Below the pieces are notes generated by a model, which was not told the DNA's origin, did not search any database, and saw only the letters and a program-made list of their open reading frames with translations. This document shows positions 37,034-47,296 of a stretch of 64,000 nt of DNA, piece by piece (the first letter of the stretch is position 1; each line of letters starts with the position of its first letter). The position numbers and the translations under genes were made by a program. The DNA comes from Adiantum capillus-veneris (Eukaryota; Streptophyta; Polypodiopsida; Polypodiales; Pteridaceae), in assembly GCA_014529385.2 (NCBI GenBank), contig CM043943.1, forward strand, positions 100,341,355-100,405,354. Direction: 5' to 3'.

Positions 37034-38071
37034 AGAAGTGTGTAAAGAGGTGAGAGAAGACTATGGGCTACTTGTGAGAAAAGTGGGCAGGCTAGGGTCC
37101 ACTCAAAAAATCCTAGCTCACCGATGGTTGCTCCAAAAATCACCAAATTGTTTGAGGTGATTACTCAGCTCTTTTTTCACATTTTCTCTTTTTACCACTG
37201 CTCCAAATTCGGAGTGGAGTTGGGTGCCAAAAATCTCACCAAAAAGCCTATTTTTTAATGCCTGCAAAAGTCTTTTGGTGGCCCCCTCCTGTGTTGAATT
37301 TGTACAATGCATCCAAGACTGAGCCCCTCCTTTATCATATCATAATACAAAGCATCCAAGTTGCCCTTTACACATGCATGGAGGAGGATTATTGGTGAAT
37401 AAAGTAATATATACATGGTGGGACTAGTGTATGGACTATTCATGGATTTTAGCTCAATGAGCACATGGTGTTAGAATTAAAAATATGGAGAAATTATGGA
37501 TATGGAAAGATATTGGAATCATATGATATGGTCCCTCTTTGTATTATTTTGGGTGAAAGAGGAAAAGGTATGCAAGTAAATGAAAATAATATAATAAACG
37601 TGACTAAGGGAGTACAGATTATTTTTTGTTTTCACGAGGGTGAGGGTGAAAATGTGGGAGTGATTTGTATAAAAGAAAAATATGAGGTTAGAGTATGTAC
37701 ACATTGGCAAAAAATATACTTATGGTGTAAGAGGATGAAAGAAGGCATACACAGGTTTAGTAAAACACACAGCTAAGTATAATTATTTAAATAAAATACC
37801 AGAATAATTAAAAAAATACCTATATTTAGGCCATATATATAATGCAATATTTACACACAAATGGGCCATAATATTTTATTATTATTTTTTTTTGCTCAAC
37901 TAGCCCAGTGACTAGCTAATTGAGAGTTTTTAAGAAAATATGGAGAAAGTCCCCTAACTCACACACGCCTATGTACAGTGAAATGGTAGGGATAGCCACA
38001 GTGTTTGGGTTATTTTGGTAGGGTGAGGTAGTTCACTATGAGAATTATAGAAAGCTGAAAAACGGCTATTA

Positions 38072-38529
38072 CTATATTTAAGGTGCCAAAGGTTTGGCCT
38101 TATGGTCCTAGATTTAGGCAAGTGGTCAACACATATATGATCAAGTGCACACTGTGCTAAGAAACTTGGCCACCAATTCACTTGCCAAAGTTTAGGCCAC
38201 ATGGTCAATCCTAAGTTTCCAATGTTCTTACTATGTCATAAGAGACAACAGTTCTTTTTTGTCACATTTTGCCTCGTGGAAAACCTCTGCTTGTTTTCAC
38301 ATACTCAGGCGCTTCAAGCCATAAGAAATTTTCATTACTCTTCGGCAACCCTTTAGTTCAAGACTTCGAAAAAAAAAAATTAAGGCCACCCTAAACCATT
38401 TTCATTTAGGGGTGTCTAAAACTAGCTTTTTGGCAATTCGGGAAGAAAACGGTCAAAGTTTTATACTTAATTTTAACCACTTGACCAATTCAAATATTGG
38501 AAAGCAAGGTCTTGTAATACTTTCCTTTG
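38072..38529. other. Short unexplained spacer
   Basis: It contains two loosely similar phrases around GGCAAGTGGTCAA and CACTTGCC in opposite orientation (near 38115 and 38180). There are no genes. It lies between the gag-only element and the next array. Confidence 0.5.
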
Positions 38530-39660
38530 GACATCAAACATTAAAACTAGGTCCCCCACTTGTCCAATCTATGCTCTAATACAATAAAGGGCTTTTGATT
38601 TCAAGATGCACCACTTTCCCAACATTGATTCCATTAAAGAAGCTAGCTCTACTTAGACATCTAATAGCAAGGTCCTGTAGCAGTTCACATTGAACATTTT
38701 CCATGACATCTAGGTCCACCACTTGTCTAAGCTATTCTCTAATAGAGCAAGGGGGTTTTGGTTTCAAGATCCACCACTTGTCTTTGGACATTCACCATTA
38801 CAACTAGGTCCACCACTTGTCCAAGCTATGTTCTAATACACTAAGGAGGTTTTGTTTTCAAGGAGAACCACTTGTACGACTTTGTTTTTGGAAGTAATTT
38901 CTTTACATATTTCACCTTGGACCTTGGACATTGGATACTACAACTAAGCCCACTACTTGTCCAAGCTATCCTCTAATATAGCCAAAGGGTTTGGGTTTCA
39001 AGATTCACCACTTTTCCAACCTTGCTTCCATTAAAGAAAGGAGGGGCATTATAACTAGGTCCACCACTTGTCCCAGCTATGCTCTGATATAGAAAGGGGA
39101 TTTTAGTTTCAAGAATCCACCACGTGTTCAACCTTGCAAGACTCAAGGGATACTTGGACATTGGAAAGCATAGTCCTATAGTAGTTGATAGGTTGCAGTG
39201 GGTATTACAACTAGGTCCAACCTATGCTCTAATATAGCAAAGAGGCTTTGGTTTCAAGGTCCACCACTTGTCCAACCTTGCTTCCATTAAAGAAAGGAGG
39301 GGCTATGTAAACATGGGGGTGCAAGGTAGAAAGGTCCTAAGGTATTTCACCTTGGATATTGGGCATTATAACTAGGTCCACCACTTGTCCAAGCTATGAT
39401 CTGATATAGAAAGGGGATTTTAGTTTCAAGATCCACCATGTGTTCAACCTTGCAAGACTCAAGGGATACTTGGACATTGGAAAGCATAGTCCTATAGTAG
39501 TTGATAGGTGGCAGTGGGTATTATAACTAGGTCCACCACTTGTCCAACCTATGCTCTAATATAGCAAGGAGGCTTTGGTTTCAAGATCCACCATAGTTTC
39601 CAACCTTGCTTCCATTAATATAGCAAGGAGTATTTGGTCTCAAGGTTCACCACTTGTCCA
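38530..39660 (+). repeat. Divergent TCCACCACTTGTCCAA array upstream of the DUF7869-like gene
   Basis: The same core motif and orientation as the arrays at 235-5395 and 25271-30205, but different linker phrases (AGCTATGCTCTAATATAG, CCTTGCTTCCATTAAAGAA) and a less regular period of about 160-240 bp. It ends about 95 bp before a splice acceptor at 39747-39757, so it probably occupies the intron or leader of the transposase gene. Confidence 0.85.
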
Positions 39661-39757
39661 ACCTTTGCAAACCTTTTTCATGTTGTAGCATGATTTTTTG
39701 TTTGAAGAGTATTTTTCTATGACTATGGATTTAACAATGTAATCTTTTTCACTTATA

Positions 39758-42700
39758 GGATGGACTTCGAATCTGGGGAGAAAGTACATATGATACTTGA
39801 AAATGAAATTGTTGGTATTGGTTGTGTGTGTAGAACAGATCTAGATTCCACTTGTGGTGGTACAAAGATAGGGCAAGGAAATGTCTCCATACTAGTGGAG
39901 GAATGCTTGAAGGATGTGGTCCTACCTTTTCCTACAATGGATACTTCATCTCTCCAAGGTTCATTATGGAGTGTTGTTCAATGGTCAAAGCTTCTTTTGC
40001 GATCTTTTATATTGAATGGGAACTTAATTGATCCACAAGAAAGCTACAATGGTGATGAAGAGTAGGATCATTCTGATCCTCTAGTTACAGATGCAATACA
40101 TATGACAAGCCCAAAATTTGAAGCAGTGATTCGAGAGTCTTGGAGAAATTAGAGGGTCCTTTTAAAAGATGACACAATGATGTAAACCATGAATGAAGGT
40201 ACCATCTTATATGTATTTCCACACGATTATGTCAACTTTCTGGAACTTGGTCATGATTGTGTGGGTGTGGGTATTGAAAGATCAAATGCAATCATTGATG
40301 ATGTGGTGGAAGTGGGTAGCATCACTTTGCTAAAGTGGCCCATCAAGCAGACAACAATGTTGAATGGGAGCCCATTACAATGCTTTGTTCCTTGGCATGC
40401 ATCCTACATATGAGGATGTATCCAATGATGACAATGTTGGAAAAAAACTTGATGGGAGTAATGTTGTCCAGTTTTCAAGGAAGAGACAATACACTTTCAT
40501 GAATAGGACTCAAAAGTCAAAAGCAGCACCAGCTTCCACTTTTTACCTTTCAAACAAATCAATTCAAAGGGTATACAGATGAGGATGTATCCAATAATGA
40601 CAATGTTGGAAAAAAACTTGATGGGAGTAATGTTGTCCAGTTGCCAAGGAAGAGACAATACACTTTCATGAATAGGACTCAAAAGTCAAAAGCAGCACCA
40701 GCTTCCACTTTTTACCTTTCAAACAAATCAATTCAAAGGGTATCATGCATTGATTGTTGTGCACAAAAATGTTGCCAGTTTGCAGGTTACGACGACAATT
40801 TTGGGGAGAGTCTCAAAAATCACGCACTAATTATGTTTATGATGTTCTTTGTATATGTTATCAGAAAGATGAGAAGTCACGATACCAATTTGGGCTAAAT
40901 GGCTCTATTGTTTGTTGTAGAGCCTGGTATGAGCTGCATGGAATACCAACGACATCATTTTATTGTTACAAGGACAACTTTGAAAATGGTGTGCGCCAAT
41001 ATGTACATGGAAACACATGTACATTGAGAAGGGGACTTCAACATACTACTTTAGCAAGAGCACTACTAAATGAGTTTGTGGAAAAAAACTCTGAGAAAAT
41101 GCCACATAGAAGTAGAACACTGCTAGTGGCTCAAGAGAGACTCAACTGGTGATTCCATCAACATACAAAAAAGTGGATATTTCATGTGAAATCAACACGA
41201 CACTTGACCAAATGGGCTAAGAGAAGAAGCTATACTAATCTTCTTTTGATAGAATTTGGAACAAAGAGTACCCAAATGTCACTTTAACAAAGACGAGTGA
41301 GTTCTCTAAGTGCAATATTTGTAGCTCAATCAAGGCAAGGCTAGAAGCTAAACCTTCTCTTGAAGAGAGAGCTATTCTCTTGAGGGAGAGAGAAGCTCAC
41401 ATGGCACAACAAAAGAGTTGCAGAAGCCTATATTATGCATGGTGCACATATTCAGAAACTCAACCACAAAAATATGTATGCATAATCCATGATAAGCTGG
41501 ATCAAAAGAAGGCTGCCATTCCTAGATTATGCATTTTTCCTAAGGGTGTGGATTCAGGATATAATCTGCAGCAGGTGGCATTGATTGGCATGATCACTCA
41601 TGGACATGGAGAAGGTTATTACGGACACTTTGTCTTGAATGGTTTGTGGCCAACTGATCCAAATCTTACAATTGGCTCAATTGCTAATTGTTTACATAAC
41701 CTAGAGAGGATAGATAAGAATCCTCTTGGTGATCTAGTAACAAATGGACTTCCAAGGAGCAATATTTCATTACTACATGCTTTGAACTCAAGGGATGCTT
41801 TGGAATACCATAACTTGAGTGATGGAAAAGAGCCCATTGTGCAGCCATCAAAAATTATAGAAGAGGAAATGGGGTCAACATTTCGCAGGTTGCCAGAGAA
41901 CTTGTTGCTACAATTGGATAATTGTGCAGGGGAAAACAAAAAACGATACTTATTGGCCTATTTGTTAATGCTTGTTTTTGCAAGGGGTGTTTTCAAAACC
42001 ATCCAGCTAGGATTTTTAATGGTTGGGCATACACATGAGGACATAGACGCTCATGTTTAGTAGGTTTTCAAAGAAGTTGAGAGTTACACAAACCTATACT
42101 TTGCCACATTTGATGGATACATTACAAAACAACTCATCTTCATCTCCAGCTCCATTTTTCCTCACAAAGATCCCCAATTTCAAGAAATATTGTGATGGCT
42201 ATCTTTGTGATGGACAGGACATACTTGTTGGACATTACAAACCGCTTCAGTTTAGGTTCTTTATGTAGGATGAGACACCAATCATGCAATATAAGGCACA
42301 TGTAGGTGTATCAAGTTGGAGTGGAAGTATTCGCCTTTGGAAAACAGACACAGAAGGCAAGCCAATGTTACCACATGGAGATCCACCTCTAGTACCAATG
42401 GCGGAGTATGTCAAGGCACACATTTTGGGGCTAAAGAACTATATAAAAGTTTGGAAAATTTTAGGGAATGGTTCAAGTATTCCGCAATATTATAGACCCG
42501 TGATAGATTATTGGAGTAAGGTAATTGAAGAGATTGGAAAAGCAATCATATCAGAGGGAGTCTTCCATGAAATTTTTTGGCCAAAAACTCAAGAATATTC
42601 TCACCTACAAAGCACTACAATGAATTTGCAACAAGGAGCAGAAATTTTCCTAGGCCTTGAAGAGTTGAATGATCATTTTTGTGGGTCTCAACGAGATAGG

Positions 42701-43129
42701 ACAAGGGAAGAGTCTAACCCTATGTCTGATGTGCACCAAGGTGACTTTCTTATTCTTGTTTCGAGTTACACAGAAATCTATCTAGTGTGGCTTGCAATGG
42801 CTTTATCTGGCATTGATAATGAGCCTACATCACCAAACTACAAAAAATTCTTGATTCAATATTGGGCACCTTGCGTGAGAAAAAGTGGGATGACAAATAC
42901 TCAAGCTTACAATAATTGTTGGAAGGGTTATTGGGCTGTCAACTATAAGGACCCACAAGAGTGGGAAACTGTAGATGCAATTGCTTGGTCCTGGAGACCC
43001 AACAAAGAAGGACCATTTTCTAGAATAAAGATTCCAGAAAGGCATGCTCTAAAAGCCAAAGAAGTCCTCACTCGTGCACATCAACCCCACTTGGATCAAC
43101 GTTTAGATATGGTATCAAATGTGGAGTAG
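39758..43129 (+). pseudogene. DUF7869-like transposase gene, decayed
   Basis: The first visible exon follows the acceptor CTTTTTCACTTATAG at 39757. Its start (from ATG 39760) resembles the DUF8039-type module seen in plant transposon proteins, with GQGNVSILVEECLKDVVLPF. The central part carries RAWYELHGIPTTSFYCY, then IHDKLDQKKAAIPRL. The most telling part is 41620-42060 with HGHGEGYYGHFVLN, QLDNCAGENKKRYL and FLMVGHTHEDID, the conserved Asp/Asn and HTHxDID signature of DUF7869 proteins. A C-terminal part runs 42284-43129. In-frame TAG, TAG and TAA interrupt 40060-40190. Other breaks: TGA near 41152, a frameshift near 42055, TAG near 42268. It also contains a 169 bp tandem duplication. Clearly inactive; the assignment as transposase is by family resemblance. 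Confidence 0.82.
40411..40748 (+). repeat. 169 bp tandem duplication inside the transposase pseudogene
   Basis: Two copies start at TGAGGATGTATCCAAT, at 40411 and 40580, and differ at only a few positions. One protein segment (RKRQYTFMNRTQKSKAAPAS) is therefore present twice. The duplication is younger than most of the decay. Confidence 0.92.
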
Positions 43130-44381
43130 AATTATGTGGAGCTTCTATTGTGACTATACTAGTCAATTTTGTTAACAAAATCTTTTTTGTATCTTCCTTT
43201 GTTTTATGTAACTTGTAGTTTTTATTCAAATCCATGTGTTGTACATCCTCTTGACTTTTGGTGTTTATCAACACCACAATCCTACGAGATTTTCACTTTA
43301 TTTACTAACCAGACACCTCCAATTTTCCCACTTTAAGTGGAAAATTTCCAAATTACATGAATTTAGTAGATTTGGAGATTCCCATAATATGAGATTTTTA
43401 CCAAAATACTTAATATGGTCTTTCATCAAGGTCCAAACATAAAAAATAACCATTTTAACACTCAAAATCTATGTATTTAGCTCACGGAGAGGTTGTCACT
43501 GCGAACCACAACAAAACTAAGAATGATTACACTTATATTCAAGATCAAGAGACAAGAAACACAATGCACTAATAGAAATAAATTTTTGATTACCAAACAA
43601 AGAGAAAGATTGATTACAAGTTGTAGTAGATTTGCAGCTCTCAGTCTCGACGCCAAAAAACTCCTTATAAATAATGTTAATGTTACTTTTGAAACTAAGG
43701 GTTTTGACCCAAATACTGGGGACCCTTTCCTGTGCCCATTGGCCACTTTACAAGGCTTGTAGATTCTGAGCAAAAAATAGAGAATAATAGGCTTCATGAA
43801 TACACTTCAAGAATCATTATTTTTTAATTACAAGGCTTCTTTGGGAAAAAAAAAAGAGTACAATGAAGTGTGTCTTGTAGACGGCTCTTCAGGTGCCCGT
43901 CCGCTGCATCCTCCAAACATTCCCCCCTTCCTATTTGTTGCACGTCCTTGTGCAAACTTTGCATCTTTGTCAAACTATGATCTGGATGTAGGTGCCATAT
44001 CAAGCTGTTCTAGTAATTTAAGGTTTTCTTGTCAAGTGTTCGGGTGAGTTGCCTGAATTTCTTTACTCTAGATCCTAACTACCATTTCTTTGAATGGGTT
44101 ATTGCTGAGAGGATTATGATATGCAATGTGTCGTGCTTGCAGTTCCTTCATCATGGGATTGAATATTGATGAGTCAGTTTTGAAGAATCTAATCATCATG
44201 AATGCCACTTCAAAAGTTTGCATGTAGTGTGAAGGCAAAAACATAACTCGAGCATACAACCCCACAATTATGTTTTTGCTTAGAACTTCAATTTCCAAGT
44301 TCCAGCCCAACCCTGTGGTTCCTTCCACAAAGACATGCCAAGGGTGGTTAGCTACTTCAATATCTTCAAACACTGTCATGC
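43130..44381. other. Region after the DUF7869-like gene; possible minus-strand exon
   Basis: It is mostly AT-rich without clear genes. A minus-strand frame, 44379-44068 (103 codons, with HYMQTFEVAFMMIRFF), looks protein-like in composition. It would be convergent with the transposase, as the second gene of the element at 46894 is. I do not recognise it, and the copia LTR fragment at 44382 cuts off anything further upstream. Confidence 0.4.
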
Positions 44382-46440
44382 ATGTTGTAATTAGGGTTAC
44401 CGGAAAACATGCATGTTGGAATTAGGGTTGCAAGAAAACAGACACGTCTTGGAGAAGACGAAGGAAACGGTCCTAAGTGTGTGCACGCACATCACTACCA
44501 CATGTATATGGTAACAAATCCCCGCTGGAGTGATGCGGTGAACGAGAGCTGGCACATGAGTAGAGGGAAGTTCCATGCCCAGAGGACATGATTAGTCCAC
44601 AAAGGGGAGTAATCCCTAAGCTTTGTGGAAAGCTTCAAACTTCTCACGAGACAATGCCTTTGTGAAAAGATCTGCAAGGTTGTCCTATGTTGTATAATAA
44701 GCCAATTTGATCTCTTCTACTGAGAGCCTCCCCTTGACATAGTGGTATTTCACCTCAATGTTTTTTGCGTGAGCATGAAAAATTGGGTTCCTTGCAACTG
44801 CCAATGCACTTTGACTTTCAATGTAGATAGTGTTGGTAGTGTCCTCTCCAGCACCCAAATGAACTATAAGTTGTATGAGCCATACACACTCAATCATAGC
44901 TCTCAAGACTGCCCTGTACTCAGCCTTACAACTGGAAGTGGCCACAGTAGGTTGATTCTTCCTCAACCATGATGTATGTGAATTGCCAAGCATGAAAACA
45001 AAAACCACTTGTGGACACTCGCATGTCAAAACAAACAACCCAATCCGAGTCCAAAAATCATGTAAGTCTGGCGGCAATTATCCCCCCTTGGGATAAAACA
45101 AGCCAAGGTGTAGAGTGACAATCAAGTAGTGGAAAATCCTCTTGATCAATGCTTAGACCCTAGGCTTTGCATAATTCAGCTGACCTGTGAGACTGCAAAT
45201 TAAATAACTAACCTTGTGTTGCATACATAAATGAGACATCCAGCAGTTTGGTAGAGAGTGACATCTCTAGGATCACTTACATCATAAAAGACTCAATTTC
45301 TAACCTATTTCCATGGGAGTGGCAATAGGTTTGCAATCCTCAAGTCCAAACTTACATAGTAATGTCTCTATGTAAATTTTCTAACACAAGGCAATACCAC
45401 CCTCACACTGCTTAAACTGTATACCCAAGTAATGATGCATGGAGAGAGCCTGAACAAGTACGACTAGAAAAAGGTGCATCCAATTTACTGCCACGCAATG
45501 TATGCACCACCATTATGGCATACCTCTAGCTTGCTCATTTTTAGTGCTTTCCTCATCAAGTACATCATGTACATCTACATCAATACTAGTTTGATCTGTA
45601 ACATTTTTAGAAACCCCCATTGGAATAACATTTTCCTCATTGGAATTTACTTCCACCCATAAAAAGAATCAACAAAGTGTCATAAATGTCCTATGAGCTT
45701 ACATTACTGTCTCTAGTACATGACAGCAAGGGCTTAACATAATCTTCCACAAACACAATAGCCCGTGAGACCAAGATATGCTTTTTTTTGTGGAGGATAC
45801 AATCAGTAACCTTTGCTTTCAGCACTATAACCAACAAAAATACATTTGACAGCCTCATCATCCATTTTTTTACTCTATGTTTGTGGCACCAAAGCATATG
45901 CCAAACAACCAAATATACGCATGTGCTCAATAGAAGGCTTTCTATCATGTCATGCTTCATATGGAGTAATAGACCAAAAAAGTTTTGTAGGACACCTGTT
46001 TCGTACATAGGTGGCACACATGATGGCCTCAAGCCAAAAATAATTTGACAAAGCTTGACTTTTGACCATACATCGTGCCATTTTTGTAATAAGTAATTTG
46101 TTTTTCCTCTTAGCAACACCATTTTGTTGAGGCATATAAGGCAATGTACATTGGTGAGACATATACTCCCCCCCTTGATCGGAACGGAGGGTGCCCATAG
46201 TATATTTCAAGACATTTTCAGCCATAGCTAGATATTGTTTGAAGCACATAAATACTTTTGACTTTGCTTTAAGCGAAAATACCCATGCATGCCTGGAGTA
46301 GTCATCAATGAAAGTCATGAAATAAAGGTAAAAGGACGAAGCTTGCATGGGCCCAAAAACACCATGAAATACAGGCCACATAGTTTGATGGTTCATAATG
46401 TTTCTAGAATTTGATTTCATTATAGTGGTCAATAAAGAGA
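44382..46440 (-). mobile_element. Decayed Ty1/copia copy, 5' truncated
   Basis: On the minus strand: integrase core (46432-45950) with FIDDYSRHAWVFSLKAKS, TLRSDQGGEYMS and PQQNGVAKRKN; polymerase remnants; RNase H (45077-44685) with QPTVATSSCKAEYRA; then a short LTR. It matches the copy at 60273 closely but lacks about 12 codons of integrase after EYMSH and most of the polymerase. The 3' LTR at 44414-44516 is a deleted version of 60273-60499, with TGTTGGAATTAGGG at one end and CATGTATATGGTAACA at the other. A second scrap of the LTR end sits at 44382-44413. Its 5' LTR and gag are missing. Confidence 0.85.
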
Positions 46441-46539
46441 CTACACATTAGAGGATAGACCATTTATCCCAATTAATACATGGAGAAGCACCTTTAGGGG
46501 TTGAGGATGATTTTCTTGACTTTTATCTCTTCAATATCC

Positions 46540-46893
46540 ACATGGTACTAAATTGGAGTGAACATGTTAAACCATTACTCCCCACTAGTTCTCTACAAAC
46601 TGAAAGACAACCATCAACCATTGAGCAATCTTGCTCCTTAGTGCTAATAGCTAGATGTTTATACAAGCATGGAAAAAATGGCATAGTTAGGTTATGCATT
46701 GATCCATTCAAGAAAGAAGTGTACTTGAAGCAAGCTCATGTATACACTATGGGTATTCACAATGCCAAAATAGAAATGTATTAGAGATAGACCGATCCAA
46801 CTTGGGGTGTATTGGTCTCACATGCACAAAAGAGTCCACAACTATGTTAGTTCATGTGATACTTGTGCAATCCGGAAGCCAATCAAGCATGCT
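46540..46893 (+). pseudogene. Fragment of a Ty3/gypsy-like integrase zinc-binding region
   Basis: The translated region contains GIHNAKIEMY, then after two stops VSHMHKRVHNYVSSCDTCAI and RKPIKHAG. The spacing of His residues, the aromatic/Met segment and the Cys-x2-Cys fits the HHCC finger of gypsy integrases. The catalytic core that should follow is replaced by the start of the Sola-like element at 46894, so this scrap is probably its insertion site. Confidence 0.5.
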
Positions 46894-47121
46894 GGGTGGA
46901 AGCATGAGTGGGTGGACACAATAGCTGTGTCCGGGACATCACTTTTAGGAGAATGAGCAAGCTAGTAATTCTCGTCCTTTGAAACTTGAAAATCTATTTT
47001 TTGGGACTACTATTTTTTAAAACGTGGTCAGACTCACGAAGTACAATTTCATTATGGCAAGTAAATTTTTTGAAACATCTTGCACTCTGTAGCGTCTGTG
47101 TTCTCGTAGTTATCGAACATT

Positions 47122-47122
<1 letters not shown>

Positions 47123-47171
<49 letters not shown>
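47123..47171. repeat. (CT)n microsatellite
   Basis: About 49 bp of CT repeats in the leader region of the transposase gene. Confidence 0.95.
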
Positions 47172-47172
<1 letters not shown>

Positions 47173-47296
47173 AACTCTTTTTGTATTGCTCTCTCACTCT
47201 CTCCAAGCGTCTTTCTTCTGATTTGTAGGTGAATAGAACTCTCTCCAAGCCCGATTTAAGAGAAGACCAGATGTAGGTTTGGTTGTTGAAAGTTAA

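Larger units (their letters stand above)
31264..38071 (-). mobile_element. LTR retrotransposon with only gag recognisable (non-autonomous)
   Basis: Minus-strand order: 5' LTR (38071 to 35397), primer site at 35393, gag (35083 to about 33443), purine tract at 32848-32829, truncated 3' LTR (32828 to 31264). The two LTR copies match over about 1.57 kb, apart from microsatellite length. There is no trace of protease, polymerase or integrase in the 2.5 kb interior. It shares the rare primer site TGGTGCCCCCA and some LTR phrases (GGGGCACCACC) with the gypsy element at 9982-19777, so that family may have supplied its enzymes. The class fits TR-GAG elements described in plants. The 3' LTR lacks the R-U5 part, about 1.07 kb. 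Confidence 0.78.
35397..38071 (-). repeat. 5' LTR of the gag-only element, about 2.67 kb
   Basis: The plus strand begins TGAGGCGGTCCGG. The outer end reads GGCTATTA, a mutated form of the GGCCATCA at the other LTR. A minus-strand TATA box, CCTATAAATAGG, sits at 36225-36236 and separates a long U3 (to the right) from R-U5. A GT microsatellite (36986-37032) has expanded here only. Confidence 0.75.

Noticed and set aside
36799-37146. 115-codon minus-strand frame with a Thr/His repeat
   Set aside because: It lies in the LTR and the repeat is the GT microsatellite. The partner frame at 31577-31888 shows the same LTR sequence without the expansion.
36470-38071. A 1.6 kb direct repeat taken as the complete LTR, with ends at 31264 and 36470
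   Set aside because: No primer site is found next to 36470, whereas a good one (TGGTGCCCCCA) lies three bases from a TG at 35397. A TATA box at 36225 also fits a longer LTR. The shorter alternative cannot be fully excluded.
45691-46122. 143-codon minus-strand frame beginning MVLLRGKTNYLL
   Set aside because: It is a shadow frame of the decayed copia integrase; the equivalent frame also exists in the copy at 62910-63185.
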